Source: a virus
DNA: 64,000 bases
IMG/VR virus record: IMGVR_UViG_3300028734_000017
Location: 1 to 64,000 of that record
Direction: 5' to 3' (one strand)
In this document: positions 1 to 8,531 of the stretch, piece by piece
Position numbering within the stretch: the stretch's first letter is position 1
How the letters are laid out: the number at the start of each line of letters is the position of its first letter
Translations under genes and position numbers: made by a program
Notes under the pieces: model-generated
Told to the model about the DNA's origin: nothing
Database searches by the model: none
The model's input: the letters and a program-made list of their open reading frames with translations, nothing else

Positions 1-233
1 GTCAATTTTAAATTCTCGCTTTCATCATTTTTAAGTTTTGCTGCCCTAACCTCTGCATCGACAGCCTTAGATGCCTTAAGCAAGCCATTTAACAGATGAT
101 TAAACTTTGGAACATTCGTATGTAAACGAGCATCAGCATAAGCCTTTTTCAACTCAACCCTGATTTTGTGTTTCAAAATAAGATCAAGAACATATGTCTT
201 GACCTTGTTATACATTTTCTTAAATAGATTCAT
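1..233 (-). CDS. Hypothetical protein, C-terminus outside the window
   Basis: A minus-strand reading frame starts at the ATG whose complement is at 231-233 and stays open to the window edge, giving at least 77 residues. The visible part begins MNLFKKMYNKVKTYV and is rich in Lys, Leu and Ala, with predicted helical character and no motif I recognise. It overlaps the 3' end of the upstream glycosyltransferase gene by 14 nt, so it is probably translationally coupled to it and shares its host-type promoter. Function unknown. Confidence 0.6.
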   Translation of the reverse strand, partial: MNLFKKMYNKVKTYVLDLILKHKIRVELKKAYADARLHTNVPKFNHLLNGLLKASKAVDAEVRAAKLKNDESENLKL

Positions 234-1596
234 TTTTGTTTAGTAATTTTTTATAGACCTCGACTCTAGCCTTAGTCACTTCTTCAAGATTATAACTAAT
301 TTTAAAATCGTTATGTAATTGTGCGCCCAATCCCTTACGTAATCCTTCATCTAGGATTAGTCTCTTTAAATACTTCGCCCAAAATTTATTTGAATTTGTT
401 TTTGACGGAATGAGAATGCAATTTTCCATATGTCTGCCATCGACATTATAAGGAGCGACATCACTACATATAATTGGTAGGCTTCTAGTCCAACATTCAA
501 CCTGTTTTAAATTGGATTTCATGTTGTTAAAAGTGTTATCAGCTAACGGCGCAATAACAATGTCAGTCTCATTTAAAACATTTGCATAAGTATTAACCTT
601 TTGCGTCCAACGTCTAGCATAATTACCCTCATTTGGATATGTGTGAACTCTGTCATATTTGTTGAGGAATGTCAGATAATTCTTATCTTTAATGATTCTA
701 TGGTTATCAGATAATATATTTTCATATAGATAATATGACGATTCTTTGGGTTCGATAGCCCTTTCTGTTTTGATAAAAACGTTATCCTTATAACGATCAC
801 GTAACTCCTGTGGAAGCTGTGTAATACCGCTAATATCGCCTTTACCTTCATTAATTAATTTAATGATCTTGTTGTTATATAGCTTTTTCTCCTGTAATTC
901 TTTACCAAGTTCTTGATTAAACTTAACCTCGGTTGTATTACCGTTAATATCCCATCCAGCTAAAACCATTTTAAATTTATCCCTTGTTAGAACGTCATTA
1001 TTCAAAATGTTTATAACACCCTCCATTTGAGTTAAATCACCTAAATGCGACGAGCCGCCCATGTAAGTAATTCTAACCCTTCCGTCTGTGCTTGGCGTCC
1101 AATTGTTTTGAAACTGATCCATTGAGTTCGGGTCGATTGAATTTGGCATGACGAACACATTATCCAGACCGCTAACTTTTCTAATTTCGGCGGCGAATAA
1201 TTCGGTTGTGGTTGTGATGTAGTCGGCATTCTTTATAGCTAGCTCAATATGCTGTTGAAGCCTATTATGAATGTAGAATGCATACAAAGGGTGCGACTTT
1301 GGTAATTGCCAGTAGTCATCCATGTCTAAAATAAGTATAGTCCCAGCGTCTCGTAATGCTTTACGGAAACTAGGATACTTTCTAGCATTATATAATTCCT
1401 TGTGATAGTGAATTATATCAAATGATGTAAGATAATTTATAATTTCTGGTTCTTCGAAGTTTATATTCGGATTTATCTCTACGAAGAATTCGTCGCTATG
1501 ATTTTTATCAACCTCCATAGCTGGAGTCAATGTTCTATAGTAATTAACGCCTGCGACGTCGGTGTTATAGAATAATATTCTGATTTTTTTTTCCAT
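220..1596 (-). CDS. Glycosyltransferase, GT-B fold, GT4-like
   Basis: The 458-aa protein has the two-lobed layout of GT-B glycosyltransferases. The N-terminal lobe opens with a beta strand and a loop (RILFYNTDVAGVNYYR, residues 6-21) and contains IIHYHKEL (61-68) and ILDMDDYW (89-96). TTTTELFA and VMPNSIDP (about 128-156) form the interdomain region. The C-terminal lobe has TYMGGSSHLGDL (about 177-188) and, near residues 345-400, a sugar-nucleotide-binding-like stretch with IAPLADNTFNN, KQVECWTRSLPII and VAPYN. The family moves a sugar from an NDP-sugar to an acceptor; the acceptor here (DNA, virion protein or host glycan) cannot be read from sequence. It has its own host-type promoter and no late box, so it is probably expressed early. 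One of four glycosyltransferases in the window. Confidence 0.82.
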   Translation of the reverse strand: MEKKIRILFYNTDVAGVNYYRTLTPAMEVDKNHSDEFFVEINPNINFEEPEIINYLTSFDIIHYHKELYNARKYPSFRKALRDAGTILILDMDDYWQLPKSHPLYAFYIHNRLQQHIELAIKNADYITTTTELFAAEIRKVSGLDNVFVMPNSIDPNSMDQFQNNWTPSTDGRVRITYMGGSSHLGDLTQMEGVINILNNDVLTRDKFKMVLAGWDINGNTTEVKFNQELGKELQEKKLYNNKIIKLINEGKGDISGITQLPQELRDRYKDNVFIKTERAIEPKESSYYLYENILSDNHRIIKDKNYLTFLNKYDRVHTYPNEGNYARRWTQKVNTYANVLNETDIVIAPLADNTFNNMKSNLKQVECWTRSLPIICSDVAPYNVDGRHMENCILIPSKTNSNKFWAKYLKRLILDEGLRKGLGAQLHNDFKISYNLEEVTKARVEVYKKLLNKNESI

Positions 1597-1602
1597 AATT
1601 AA

Positions 1603-1648
1603 AAAATAATACTGTGTCTTTAGAAATGCAAAGTAACAGTATTATTTT
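1603..1648. repeat. Inverted repeat enclosing the glycosyltransferase promoter -7 element
   Basis: Perfect 13-bp arms, AAAATAATACTGT at 1603-1615 and ACAGTATTATTTT at 1636-1648, are separated by 20 nt that contain the -7 box of the putative promoter. It could be an operator, or a hairpin in the leader of the glycosyltransferase transcript. It is not placed as a terminator because the upstream gene would lie outside this intergenic gap. Confidence 0.5.
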
Positions 1649-1659
1649 GTTATATCAAA
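1629..1659 (-). promoter_or_regulatory. Putative Bacteroidota-type promoter for the glycosyltransferase
   Basis: On the minus strand TTTG (complement of 1656-1659), a 19-nt spacer and TTACTTTG (complement of 1629-1636) approximate the primary-sigma consensus of Bacteroidota, TTTG-N19/20-TAnnTTTG, with one mismatch in the -7 box. The predicted transcript start is about 25 nt upstream of the ATG at 1596. Confidence 0.55.
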
Positions 1660-1686
1660 GTGTTTTTATAAAAAAATAAATAATTT

Positions 1687-2019
1687 TTATATTGCCTTAC
1701 TCTTTTTTGTTATAATAGCTTTTTCGACGGCGACTAACTCAGGAATAACTACTTTTGGCTTACTCTTATTTGCCTTTATTGTTGAGTCTGAATTCATCTC
1801 ATTTCTACTGGCTTCTATGACAGATATCAAATTTTTTGCTCTTAGTTTATGAATCGAAACTGGTAATGACACTATATCCATGAATAATACTTCACCTGCA
1901 CGCAGCACGATGTTTTTTTTCTCCATGTTATTCACATACTCGATTTCAACAGAGCTATTATAGCTATTTTGTCTTCTCTCAATTCTGTTTGTTATGTTTG
2001 TTATTTTATATATTCCCAT
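1687..2019 (-). CDS. Hypothetical protein, late operon
   Basis: A 110-aa protein I do not recognise. Its N-terminal two thirds look like a small beta-rich domain (NITNRIERRQNSYNSSVEIE, then ERAGEVLF-like and DIVSLPVSIHKLRAKNLI segments), followed by a Lys/Ser-rich tail ending TKKSKAI. It lies 11 nt after the ParB-like gene and is the last gene of the late operon that begins at 9,832, so it probably is a virion-associated or late protein. A basic tail on a small beta domain would suit a head-decoration or nucleic-acid-contacting protein, but this is a guess. Confidence 0.6.
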   Translation of the reverse strand: MGIYKITNITNRIERRQNSYNSSVEIEYVNNMEKKNIVLRAGEVLFMDIVSLPVSIHKLRAKNLISVIEASRNEMNSDSTIKANKSKPKVVIPELVAVEKAIITKKSKAI

Positions 2020-2030
2020 GATAAATTTTT

Positions 2031-2825
2031 TTAAAATCCCTGAATTAGAGACTCGCCGTATTTGATTCCGTCGAATCCGTATTTTTTAGCCTTTTCAGCT
2101 ATTGCCTTACATTTTAAATTAAATTCGCTAATATTATTTTCTTTAGAAATTGCATTAAAATTCACGTGCGGAAACCATATATTTGCCAGAACATCTATAG
2201 GATTTTGGCTATTCTTATAAGAAATACCCATTTTATCCGTATCCATGATATTATCAAATTCAATTTCATATTTTTTCATACCTTCTTTAGGCTGCAACGA
2301 AAAGAAATTACCGTTACTGGAATTATTTTTAAAATCATCCCTTCTATATCCAATTAGCTTTACAGCATTTCCAGATTCTTCACCATTTTCATTTTCATCT
2401 ACGCCTGACTCAATACTATCCAAGAAATTATTTGGTATAGTATTGCTCTCAGCCTCTTTTTGCTGCTCATAATCATATATGTCTTGAACCTTATTTAAGG
2501 CTCTGCAAGCGTTTTTATGATCGAGATCAACAATTATAGCTCTTATAGTCTTACGTCCCTCATACAGTGCTTTTACAAGCCTATGATGACCATCTAAGAC
2601 GAATAGTTCACTGTTAATCCATATTGGTTTTTGTTCGTCATCAATATCAGCGTTATCAACCTCATGTGAAAATGTAATTCCCTGCAAGACTCTCAATATA
2701 GCTGGATTAATATCTATAACTCTGCTATTAACGCCATCGGCATTGAGTTTATCAACGACAATCTCAAAAGGTGCATTTACTTGTGGTAAATAAGCTGGTC
2801 TATGCTGCATATCTATTGTACTCAT
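2031..2825 (-). CDS. ParB/sulfiredoxin-fold domain protein
   Basis: The 264-aa protein carries a ParB-like N-terminal domain. Residues 72-90 include INSELFVLDGHHRLVKAL, with the DGHHR motif (78-82) typical of ParB/Srx-fold proteins, which use it for nucleotide or nuclease chemistry. An acidic linker (about 120-155) leads to a C-terminal region with YEIEFDNIMDTDKMGI, DVLANIWFPH and KKYGFDGIKYG, which I cannot assign. No helix-turn-helix partition domain is evident and there is no ParA neighbour, so a role in segregation is unlikely. It sits in a late operon between the nucleotidyltransferase fusion and a small hypothetical gene and also has its own late-box variant 3 nt from the ATG. Confidence 0.68.
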   Translation of the reverse strand: MSTIDMQHRPAYLPQVNAPFEIVVDKLNADGVNSRVIDINPAILRVLQGITFSHEVDNADIDDEQKPIWINSELFVLDGHHRLVKALYEGRKTIRAIIVDLDHKNACRALNKVQDIYDYEQQKEAESNTIPNNFLDSIESGVDENENGEESGNAVKLIGYRRDDFKNNSSNGNFFSLQPKEGMKKYEIEFDNIMDTDKMGISYKNSQNPIDVLANIWFPHVNFNAISKENNISEFNLKCKAIAEKAKKYGFDGIKYGESLIQGF

Positions 2826-2828
2826 GCT

Positions 2829-2837
2829 TATAAATAG
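2829..2837 (-). promoter_or_regulatory. Late-box variant (CTATTTATA) before the ParB-like gene
   Basis: The minus strand reads CTATTTATAAGC directly before the ATG at 2825. It matches the late box except for C in place of the leading G. The spacing (4 nt from box to ATG) is much shorter than at other sites, so a transcript from here would be nearly leaderless; it may be chance. Confidence 0.3.
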
Positions 2838-2843
2838 TTTATT

Positions 2844-5800
2844 TTAAATTTTAAATTCAATCTCTTTAACAGAACCTATAAGAAATAATGGTTTTCTGTA
2901 AGTTATCCAATTTTTTAAATTATTAGACATTTTTGCTGTTGCTCCATTTGACTTATTAACACCAATAGTTATATGTCTTTTGTCATTAATCGAACCAAAT
3001 CCAGAAACGCCTACAGCCATAGTGTTATCGTCCATAGCATAACTATCGACCTTCAATCTTACGGTGTATCCTAGATATTTCTTATAAAAATCATCTATTT
3101 CACCAAAATTAATTGTCATATGATCGCCCACAAATTCAAATCCCTCTGGAAGCATACTAGCAAAGCTATCGTATAATTTCTTTTTAGATCTATCATCCAG
3201 CACAATAGCTGAATATGCTATAAATTTTTTACTCATAGGTTTAGTTTGTTCGGGTCTGTTTAGTACTTCATCAATTGGTTTATCTTGCGGCGTTACGTCC
3301 TTGTAAAAATCGAGGTAGTATTTGTATTGAGGACTTTTTGATTTAATTCTTCTAAGATTTGCCATGATTGAGCCATCATTAGCATTTTCATCATTAAGGA
3401 TTTCAACCTGTGCATCGCCAAGTCCAAAAGAGCTAGTGTTCCCGACTCTATGTAATAATGAGAATCTGTTTAAATTTTCTTCCGAATATAGGGCATAATT
3501 GTTGTCAAACATCCCAAGTGCCTCTGACATTCCACCATGAACAAACCATGAGTTCTTACCAGCCACATATAAATCGCCATTAGGATCGCCAATAGCTCTT
3601 ACGTCCGCATCGAAATTATCCAATGATTTTGGATTTTTATAAATTGGTATACCCTTACGTTCAGTATCAACAACATATGCGACAGGTTTTTCCAATTGGG
3701 TCTGTTTGTGTGCCTTAAAATCTCTCTCAAATTCTTTCTCTGGGTCTGGAATGCCAAATCTTTTTTCAGCATACTTATCACCAACGCCTTCATCCGTTAC
3801 TGGCAACAATTTGTTTTTATCAAATGGCTTATTTAAGTCTATTCCGTCGCCGTCATAATATTGCTCATAGTATTTAAATTGTGGATTTTTTGTCGATAAT
3901 TTATCAAACAATTTATCAATATCTGCACGTGCTGCTCTATTAACTCTCATATAGCCTTCGCTTGAATCGCTTAGTCCGAATGAATTTAGCTCACCCATTC
4001 TGTGCAATAAAACATATTTATCATAGTTTCTATATAATTCATAATTGCTATCTGCAAAAAATAATGATTGACCTATATTGCCGTGTACAAAATTACCATT
4101 TTTTTGTGCTACATAAAGATTACCGTCAGCATCAGACACTGCTCTAACATTATACTCAAAATTTGCAAGAGATTTCGGGTTTTTATAGATCGGTACTTTT
4201 TCTATCTTGTCATGACCATCAGCACTATAATCATAAATTGTTGAGTCAACAAACGCAACAGGTGTATTAGTCTGCGCTAACTGATTAGCATTATATTTTC
4301 TGTTGAACTCGCCCTCTGGGTCTGGAATGCCAAATCTTTTTTCGGCATACTTGTCAGCAACGCCCTCGTTTGCAACACTATCGTCTTTAATTGAGGTATC
4401 TTTGTCAATAGAAACATTTGTAAAGAGATTACTATAATATTTAAACTGAGGATTCTTTTTCATCAGATTCTTAAATATTGTTAAGCCTTCAATACGTCTT
4501 TCCTTATATGCATTCATGTAGCTGAAACTAGTATCGCCTAAGCCGAATGAATTAGTATTATCAACCCTATTGAGCAATAAAAACTTATCCATGTGATCAT
4601 AAATGTCATTTCCGCCGATTCTCAACGCTTTTGCCATATTCTCATGAACAAATGATCCATTTTTCTGTGCGACGTATATATTTCCGTCATAATCGGCAAT
4701 TGCTCTTGTAGCTGGTTCAAAGTTACTTAAGGACTTTGGATTTTTATATATTCCGACATTCTCACGAGTGTTGTAAACATGATTAGTGCTTCTAACATAT
4801 GCAGCAGGCTGTTCTAATGTTGATTGTTTATGAGCATTGTATTTACTCTCATATTCGTTATCGGAATTTGGAATACCGAATTTCTTTTCAGCATATTTAT
4901 CGCCGACGCCTTCCTGTTCAAGAGATTCAGATACCTGATGTAAATTAAAATTTTCACTTGTGGCATCTGGAATCGCTTCGCCAGAATTAGGATCAGTCGA
5001 GTTGCCAGCATTGAGATAATTAATAATATCCTCACGATTGTTTTTCAGCTTGTCAGTATATATTTTTAATAAAATTTCCTTAAACTTGTTCTTAATTTGT
5101 TCGCCTTTAAATCCTAGATTCATAAGGTCATTACCATTAACAGGTAAATCGGCATTTGACTTAGGGTATTTACCAGACAATAATTCATCACATGCTATTT
5201 TTACAGGCATTGGAATTATATCCGATTTTAAAGACTCTGGATAAACGGCATACATGTTATAAGCAACTGATCTGGCTTTATATATGTTGGCTGCGTCGTC
5301 CTTTGAGTCGAATGCTAGCTTCAATGCTTTTATTTCCTTATAGGTGTTGATATCGCCACGCAGTTTTGTTTTAAAAAATTCGTCAGGTGTATCGATTGTT
5401 TTGTCTAACAATAAGTAAATAAACTCGCCCATTGTTTTAGCATTTCTAAACAATTCAGCCTCAGAGTTAAAATTAACAACTGGATTAGTTCCAAATAATT
5501 GCTTATAAATGCCTGTTTCTACTAAAAGATTTGCACCGACTAAATGGTCACCCTTTTGAACTATCTTATCGAACTCTGTTAGAATCCTTTCAGACGGAAT
5601 CTCTCTTATTTTCACAGCACTTCCCTGAATAGCTTTCATTGTTTCAGGTTCAATTGTGAACCCGAATCTTGATGCCATTTGAACTGCTCTAAGCATTCTT
5701 AAAGGGTCTTCGGTAAAAGCTGATGGATCAACCATCCTAATTATCTTATTTTTTATATCGTTAACTCCTCCGAAAGGATCGATTATATTTCCTTCGATAT

Positions 5801-6713
5801 CGGTAGCAATTGCGTTAATCGTCAAGTCACGTCTTTTCAAGTCGTCTTCAATTGGCAACGTATGATCGGATTTTGTTTCAATACCTTTATGACCACCAGC
5901 ACCTGTCGCTGTATCTGTTCTTGGAATTGCCACGTCTATATCCTCGGTGCTTCCTTTTGGTTTAAATTTCAATACTCCAAAAGACTTTCCTACAAGGTTT
6001 ACCTGACCGTATTTACCCAAAATTTGTTCAAGCGTATCCATTGGGACGCCTGTAATCATTATGTCAAGGTCTTTAGATTCTTTGCCTAGATATTTATCAC
6101 GCACAGCACCGCCGACAGAGTATATTTTACCACCCAGCTTCTCGATTTCGGCTGTAAAGGGAATCTGATCTAAGCTATAGATTTCGGCTTCATCCAAATG
6201 ATTAAAGTCGTCAGCAGTTCTCGTGTCAACAGGAACATTATTATAATGCTTTTTAATAAAATCGTCTATAGATTTTTTTGAATAGCCAAATATTTCGCCG
6301 ATTTCTCTGGCTTCCTCTGGCGACTTATCAGAAGCATATCCGCCATGACTGTTCATTATGTCACGAAGTCTCAAAGCCTTTTCTTTATTCGTATAAATAA
6401 TATAAGACTTCTGGTCGCCTCTCTGAATTGGGAGAACATTGATATTATTATCGTTCAATTTCTTAATAATGTCTCTATTCATGTCAACGATCAAGCCGAC
6501 TTCCCTTTTACCATTAATAAGAGTATTCAAACTACCGTTTAGATCATAAGCGTCGCTAGCATCTATTTCTTCATTAACAATAGATTTTATAGTAAGATTA
6601 CTGATATCGCCCTGATTACAAGCGGCTGACTTACCATTAAGTTTACCTAATTTACATTTGTCTTTTACTTCAACAGTTGAAGCACCCTTCATCCACGATA
6701 GTATTCTTTTCAT
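2844..6713 (-). CDS. CCA-adding-type nucleotidyltransferase fused to three repeats and a 2H phosphoesterase-like domain
   Basis: A 1,289-aa multidomain protein. Residues 1-180: unassigned, with two Cys in KDKCKLGKLNGKSAACNQGD (17-36). Residues about 185-560: class II nucleotidyltransferase (tRNA CCA-adding enzyme/poly(A) polymerase family) with GGAVRDKYLG (201-210), metal-binding DLD (215-217), RRDLTINAIA (294-303), DPFGG (312-316) and EDPLRMLRA (335-343), all apparently intact. Three copies of a ~165-aa repeat begin at about 601, 783 and 975, each opening EGV(G/A)DKYAEK(K/R)FGIP, with internal IYKNPKSL, a (Y/F)VHxxM-like segment and NSFGL, and closing near P(Q)FKYY. The last ~130 residues carry two HxT motifs (HMT 1198-1200, HIT 1247-1249) as in 2H phosphoesterases, which act on cyclic phosphates or 2'-5' bonds. 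Late-operon position suggests a late or virion protein; tRNA/RNA repair is inferred. Confidence 0.8.
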   Translation of the reverse strand: MKRILSWMKGASTVEVKDKCKLGKLNGKSAACNQGDISNLTIKSIVNEEIDASDAYDLNGSLNTLINGKREVGLIVDMNRDIIKKLNDNNINVLPIQRGDQKSYIIYTNKEKALRLRDIMNSHGGYASDKSPEEAREIGEIFGYSKKSIDDFIKKHYNNVPVDTRTADDFNHLDEAEIYSLDQIPFTAEIEKLGGKIYSVGGAVRDKYLGKESKDLDIMITGVPMDTLEQILGKYGQVNLVGKSFGVLKFKPKGSTEDIDVAIPRTDTATGAGGHKGIETKSDHTLPIEDDLKRRDLTINAIATDIEGNIIDPFGGVNDIKNKIIRMVDPSAFTEDPLRMLRAVQMASRFGFTIEPETMKAIQGSAVKIREIPSERILTEFDKIVQKGDHLVGANLLVETGIYKQLFGTNPVVNFNSEAELFRNAKTMGEFIYLLLDKTIDTPDEFFKTKLRGDINTYKEIKALKLAFDSKDDAANIYKARSVAYNMYAVYPESLKSDIIPMPVKIACDELLSGKYPKSNADLPVNGNDLMNLGFKGEQIKNKFKEILLKIYTDKLKNNREDIINYLNAGNSTDPNSGEAIPDATSENFNLHQVSESLEQEGVGDKYAEKKFGIPNSDNEYESKYNAHKQSTLEQPAAYVRSTNHVYNTRENVGIYKNPKSLSNFEPATRAIADYDGNIYVAQKNGSFVHENMAKALRIGGNDIYDHMDKFLLLNRVDNTNSFGLGDTSFSYMNAYKERRIEGLTIFKNLMKKNPQFKYYSNLFTNVSIDKDTSIKDDSVANEGVADKYAEKRFGIPDPEGEFNRKYNANQLAQTNTPVAFVDSTIYDYSADGHDKIEKVPIYKNPKSLANFEYNVRAVSDADGNLYVAQKNGNFVHGNIGQSLFFADSNYELYRNYDKYVLLHRMGELNSFGLSDSSEGYMRVNRAARADIDKLFDKLSTKNPQFKYYEQYYDGDGIDLNKPFDKNKLLPVTDEGVGDKYAEKRFGIPDPEKEFERDFKAHKQTQLEKPVAYVVDTERKGIPIYKNPKSLDNFDADVRAIGDPNGDLYVAGKNSWFVHGGMSEALGMFDNNYALYSEENLNRFSLLHRVGNTSSFGLGDAQVEILNDENANDGSIMANLRRIKSKSPQYKYYLDFYKDVTPQDKPIDEVLNRPEQTKPMSKKFIAYSAIVLDDRSKKKLYDSFASMLPEGFEFVGDHMTINFGEIDDFYKKYLGYTVRLKVDSYAMDDNTMAVGVSGFGSINDKRHITIGVNKSNGATAKMSNNLKNWITYRKPLFLIGSVKEIEFKI

Positions 6714-6722
6714 GCGATTAAA

Positions 6723-7376
6723 TTATTTCTTTGCCTTCTGATTGTTCTGAATTTCTCTGATAGCCTCTATTACCATTGTGCGAATAGTGTCACGATTTTC
6801 CTGAATACCTTTCTTAATTCTCTCATTACTATACATTTCAAGCAATGTTGAGTTGATAGTATCTTCCATCAAGACTTCAAGATTTTCTGCCAAATATGCC
6901 GCAACTAATTTCTCAATGTTTGCACTGGTTGTACCAGCATTAGGACTATTGACGATCTTTTCCTTTATTTCAGGAGAAGCGAATTCGGTAATACTTTCAG
7001 CTAGAGTTCTATTTGATTTCTTTCCAAAATTTTCAAACAATTTTTCGTCTCTATCTCTATTATCAATGTTGACAGGTGGTCTTGTTGCTGCCCTTGGTGT
7101 AGGTGTCGTATTTGATATAATATCGGGCGATTCGTTTACAATCTTCCTGTAGTCATTTTGCAATTCATTAGGATCTTTTTTCTCAGCCAAAAGTTCAATT
7201 ACTTTGGTTGCATGTGATGGACGACCAGAGTCACGTGATTTCAATAAACTATTTAAAAAGAAGTCTTTAGGTGTCCCTGTTGCTTCCGTTATTCCCAATG
7301 ACGCATTTCTTGCGGCTTGGCTTTCATCGATTGCTTTACGTAAACCGTTTAAATCGATATTACTGTTCTTTGCCAT
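6723..7376 (-). CDS. Hypothetical protein, late operon
   Basis: A 217-aa polar, mostly helical protein that I do not recognise. It has an N-terminal helical segment, a Pro/Thr/Arg-rich middle (TTPTPRAATRPPVNIDNRDR, about 90-110) and a C-terminal half predicted as amphipathic helices (AAYLAENLEVLMEDTINSTL, then ERIKKGIQENRDTIRTMVIE). The start lies 9 nt upstream of the large nucleotidyltransferase fusion in the same late operon. The shape would suit a structural or scaffolding-type virion component, but no motif supports a specific call. Confidence 0.6.
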   Translation of the reverse strand: MAKNSNIDLNGLRKAIDESQAARNASLGITEATGTPKDFFLNSLLKSRDSGRPSHATKVIELLAEKKDPNELQNDYRKIVNESPDIISNTTPTPRAATRPPVNIDNRDRDEKLFENFGKKSNRTLAESITEFASPEIKEKIVNSPNAGTTSANIEKLVAAYLAENLEVLMEDTINSTLLEMYSNERIKKGIQENRDTIRTMVIEAIREIQNNQKAKK

Positions 7377-7402
7377 AAAATATTCTATTAATTATTTTGC
7401 TG

Positions 7403-8272
7403 CTATTTCTTCAAACTATCGAAATAAGTCACAGCTTTATTATGCATGTTGTCACGAAAGCTTTTATCGTTAATTACCTTCGGGGCATTTAATTTAGCGT
7501 AAAGATCAGCGAGATTTCCTATTATGGATTCTTTAGGAACTCTAGTATCGTTAGCATTTCGCAAAGATACACCATTTTTATCATTTACCACTATATAATT
7601 TCTTGCAGGCTTATGTTTTACTTTAGTTACTGCATTATAAAAATCCTTTATATCATTTGGATTTGACGTTGGCTTTTGCATATCCAATGGCTCTTGTGTT
7701 TCAGGTGTAATGGTTGCCGCTGTTGTAGCAGGCTTGACCTTATCTATATTGCTACCATTAGGTGTCTCAGTTTCAGGCGCATTTGTTACGCCGCCTATCT
7801 TAACAGACGCCATTACGCCACCCATCATTTGCTTATCATTCGGGTTATACACGTCAGGGATATCCTCTGGCGCAACGCTAAAATGCTTACCAGTTGGTAA
7901 TGCCGATGTTATATAATCTAATCTGAATAATCTCCATGCTGGTTTTTCACCAGACTTATTCGTTTTTGTGTCTGTATGATTCTGAAATTCGTGATTATTT
8001 CTACGTCTCTTACCTAATCCGCTAAAAGAATCGCTTGATCCACTTTCTTGCCATGCCCTAACAACTAAATCGCCATTCCTTGTCTTTCCTATAACAAAAG
8101 GCTTAATAATTCTATAGCCTTTCAATGTCGTATCTGGCGATGCATAATAAATGTACAGGTATTTATTATTCTCGATAGCATCAATAAATATATTGGCACT
8201 AACGGACTCATTCAGGATACCACGAAAGGTGTGAATGTTTTCGAAAAATATTTTTAGTTCATTAAGAAACAT
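7403..8272 (-). CDS. WYL-like domain protein
   Basis: In this 289-aa protein the N-terminal ~140 residues resemble a WYL domain: AIENNKYLYIYYASPD, then GYRIIKPFVIGKTRNGDLVVRAWQ and later AWRLFRLDYITS, which correspond to the I-Y, R-x-I-x-P and R-F-R-L-D-R-I strands of that beta-rich ligand- or nucleic-acid-sensing fold. WYL domains are usually attached to a helix-turn-helix; none is visible here. The C-terminal half has a low-complexity linker and a basic end (KDFYNAVTKVKHKPARNYIVV). It stops with TAG, lies 3 nt downstream of an 80-aa hypothetical gene and is part of the late operon, which is an unusual place for a transcription regulator. Confidence 0.55.
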   Translation of the reverse strand: MFLNELKIFFENIHTFRGILNESVSANIFIDAIENNKYLYIYYASPDTTLKGYRIIKPFVIGKTRNGDLVVRAWQESGSSDSFSGLGKRRRNNHEFQNHTDTKTNKSGEKPAWRLFRLDYITSALPTGKHFSVAPEDIPDVYNPNDKQMMGGVMASVKIGGVTNAPETETPNGSNIDKVKPATTAATITPETQEPLDMQKPTSNPNDIKDFYNAVTKVKHKPARNYIVVNDKNGVSLRNANDTRVPKESIIGNLADLYAKLNAPKVINDKSFRDNMHNKAVTYFDSLKK

Positions 8273-8274
8273 AA

Positions 8275-8517
8275 TTAAGCGTTCGATTGATTATACTCGT
8301 TTGCGCCTGACTTATACTTACTTCTGGCAAGTAATTTTTTTCTGGTTTCAATATCAGTTTTACTTCCAATTGATCCATTCAATTCACCCTTACCCTTTTC
8401 ATCGCCGTCAGATAATGCATTCTTATTTGTTAAATTGTACTCACTATTCTTAGTGTAGGTACTTTTATTTACGTTTTCGTTTCTAAACGAAGTGCTCATG
8501 TCTTCTAGTCTGCTCAT
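8275..8517 (-). CDS. Small hydrophilic hypothetical protein, late operon
   Basis: An 80-aa protein almost without hydrophobic residues, rich in Asn, Ser, Lys and Gly (MSRLEDMSTSFRNENVNKST, then NLTNKNALSDGDEKGKGELN). A degenerate internal repeat of S/NxYxLTNxNALSxGD type may be present. It is probably unstructured alone. It lies 14 nt from the Nudix gene and 2 nt from the WYL-like gene, so it is co-transcribed late; it may be a small virion protein. I do not recognise a family. Confidence 0.6.
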   Translation of the reverse strand: MSRLEDMSTSFRNENVNKSTYTKNSEYNLTNKNALSDGDEKGKGELNGSIGSKTDIETRKKLLARSKYKSGANEYNQSNA

Positions 8518-8531
8518 AATGTTTTTGTTAT

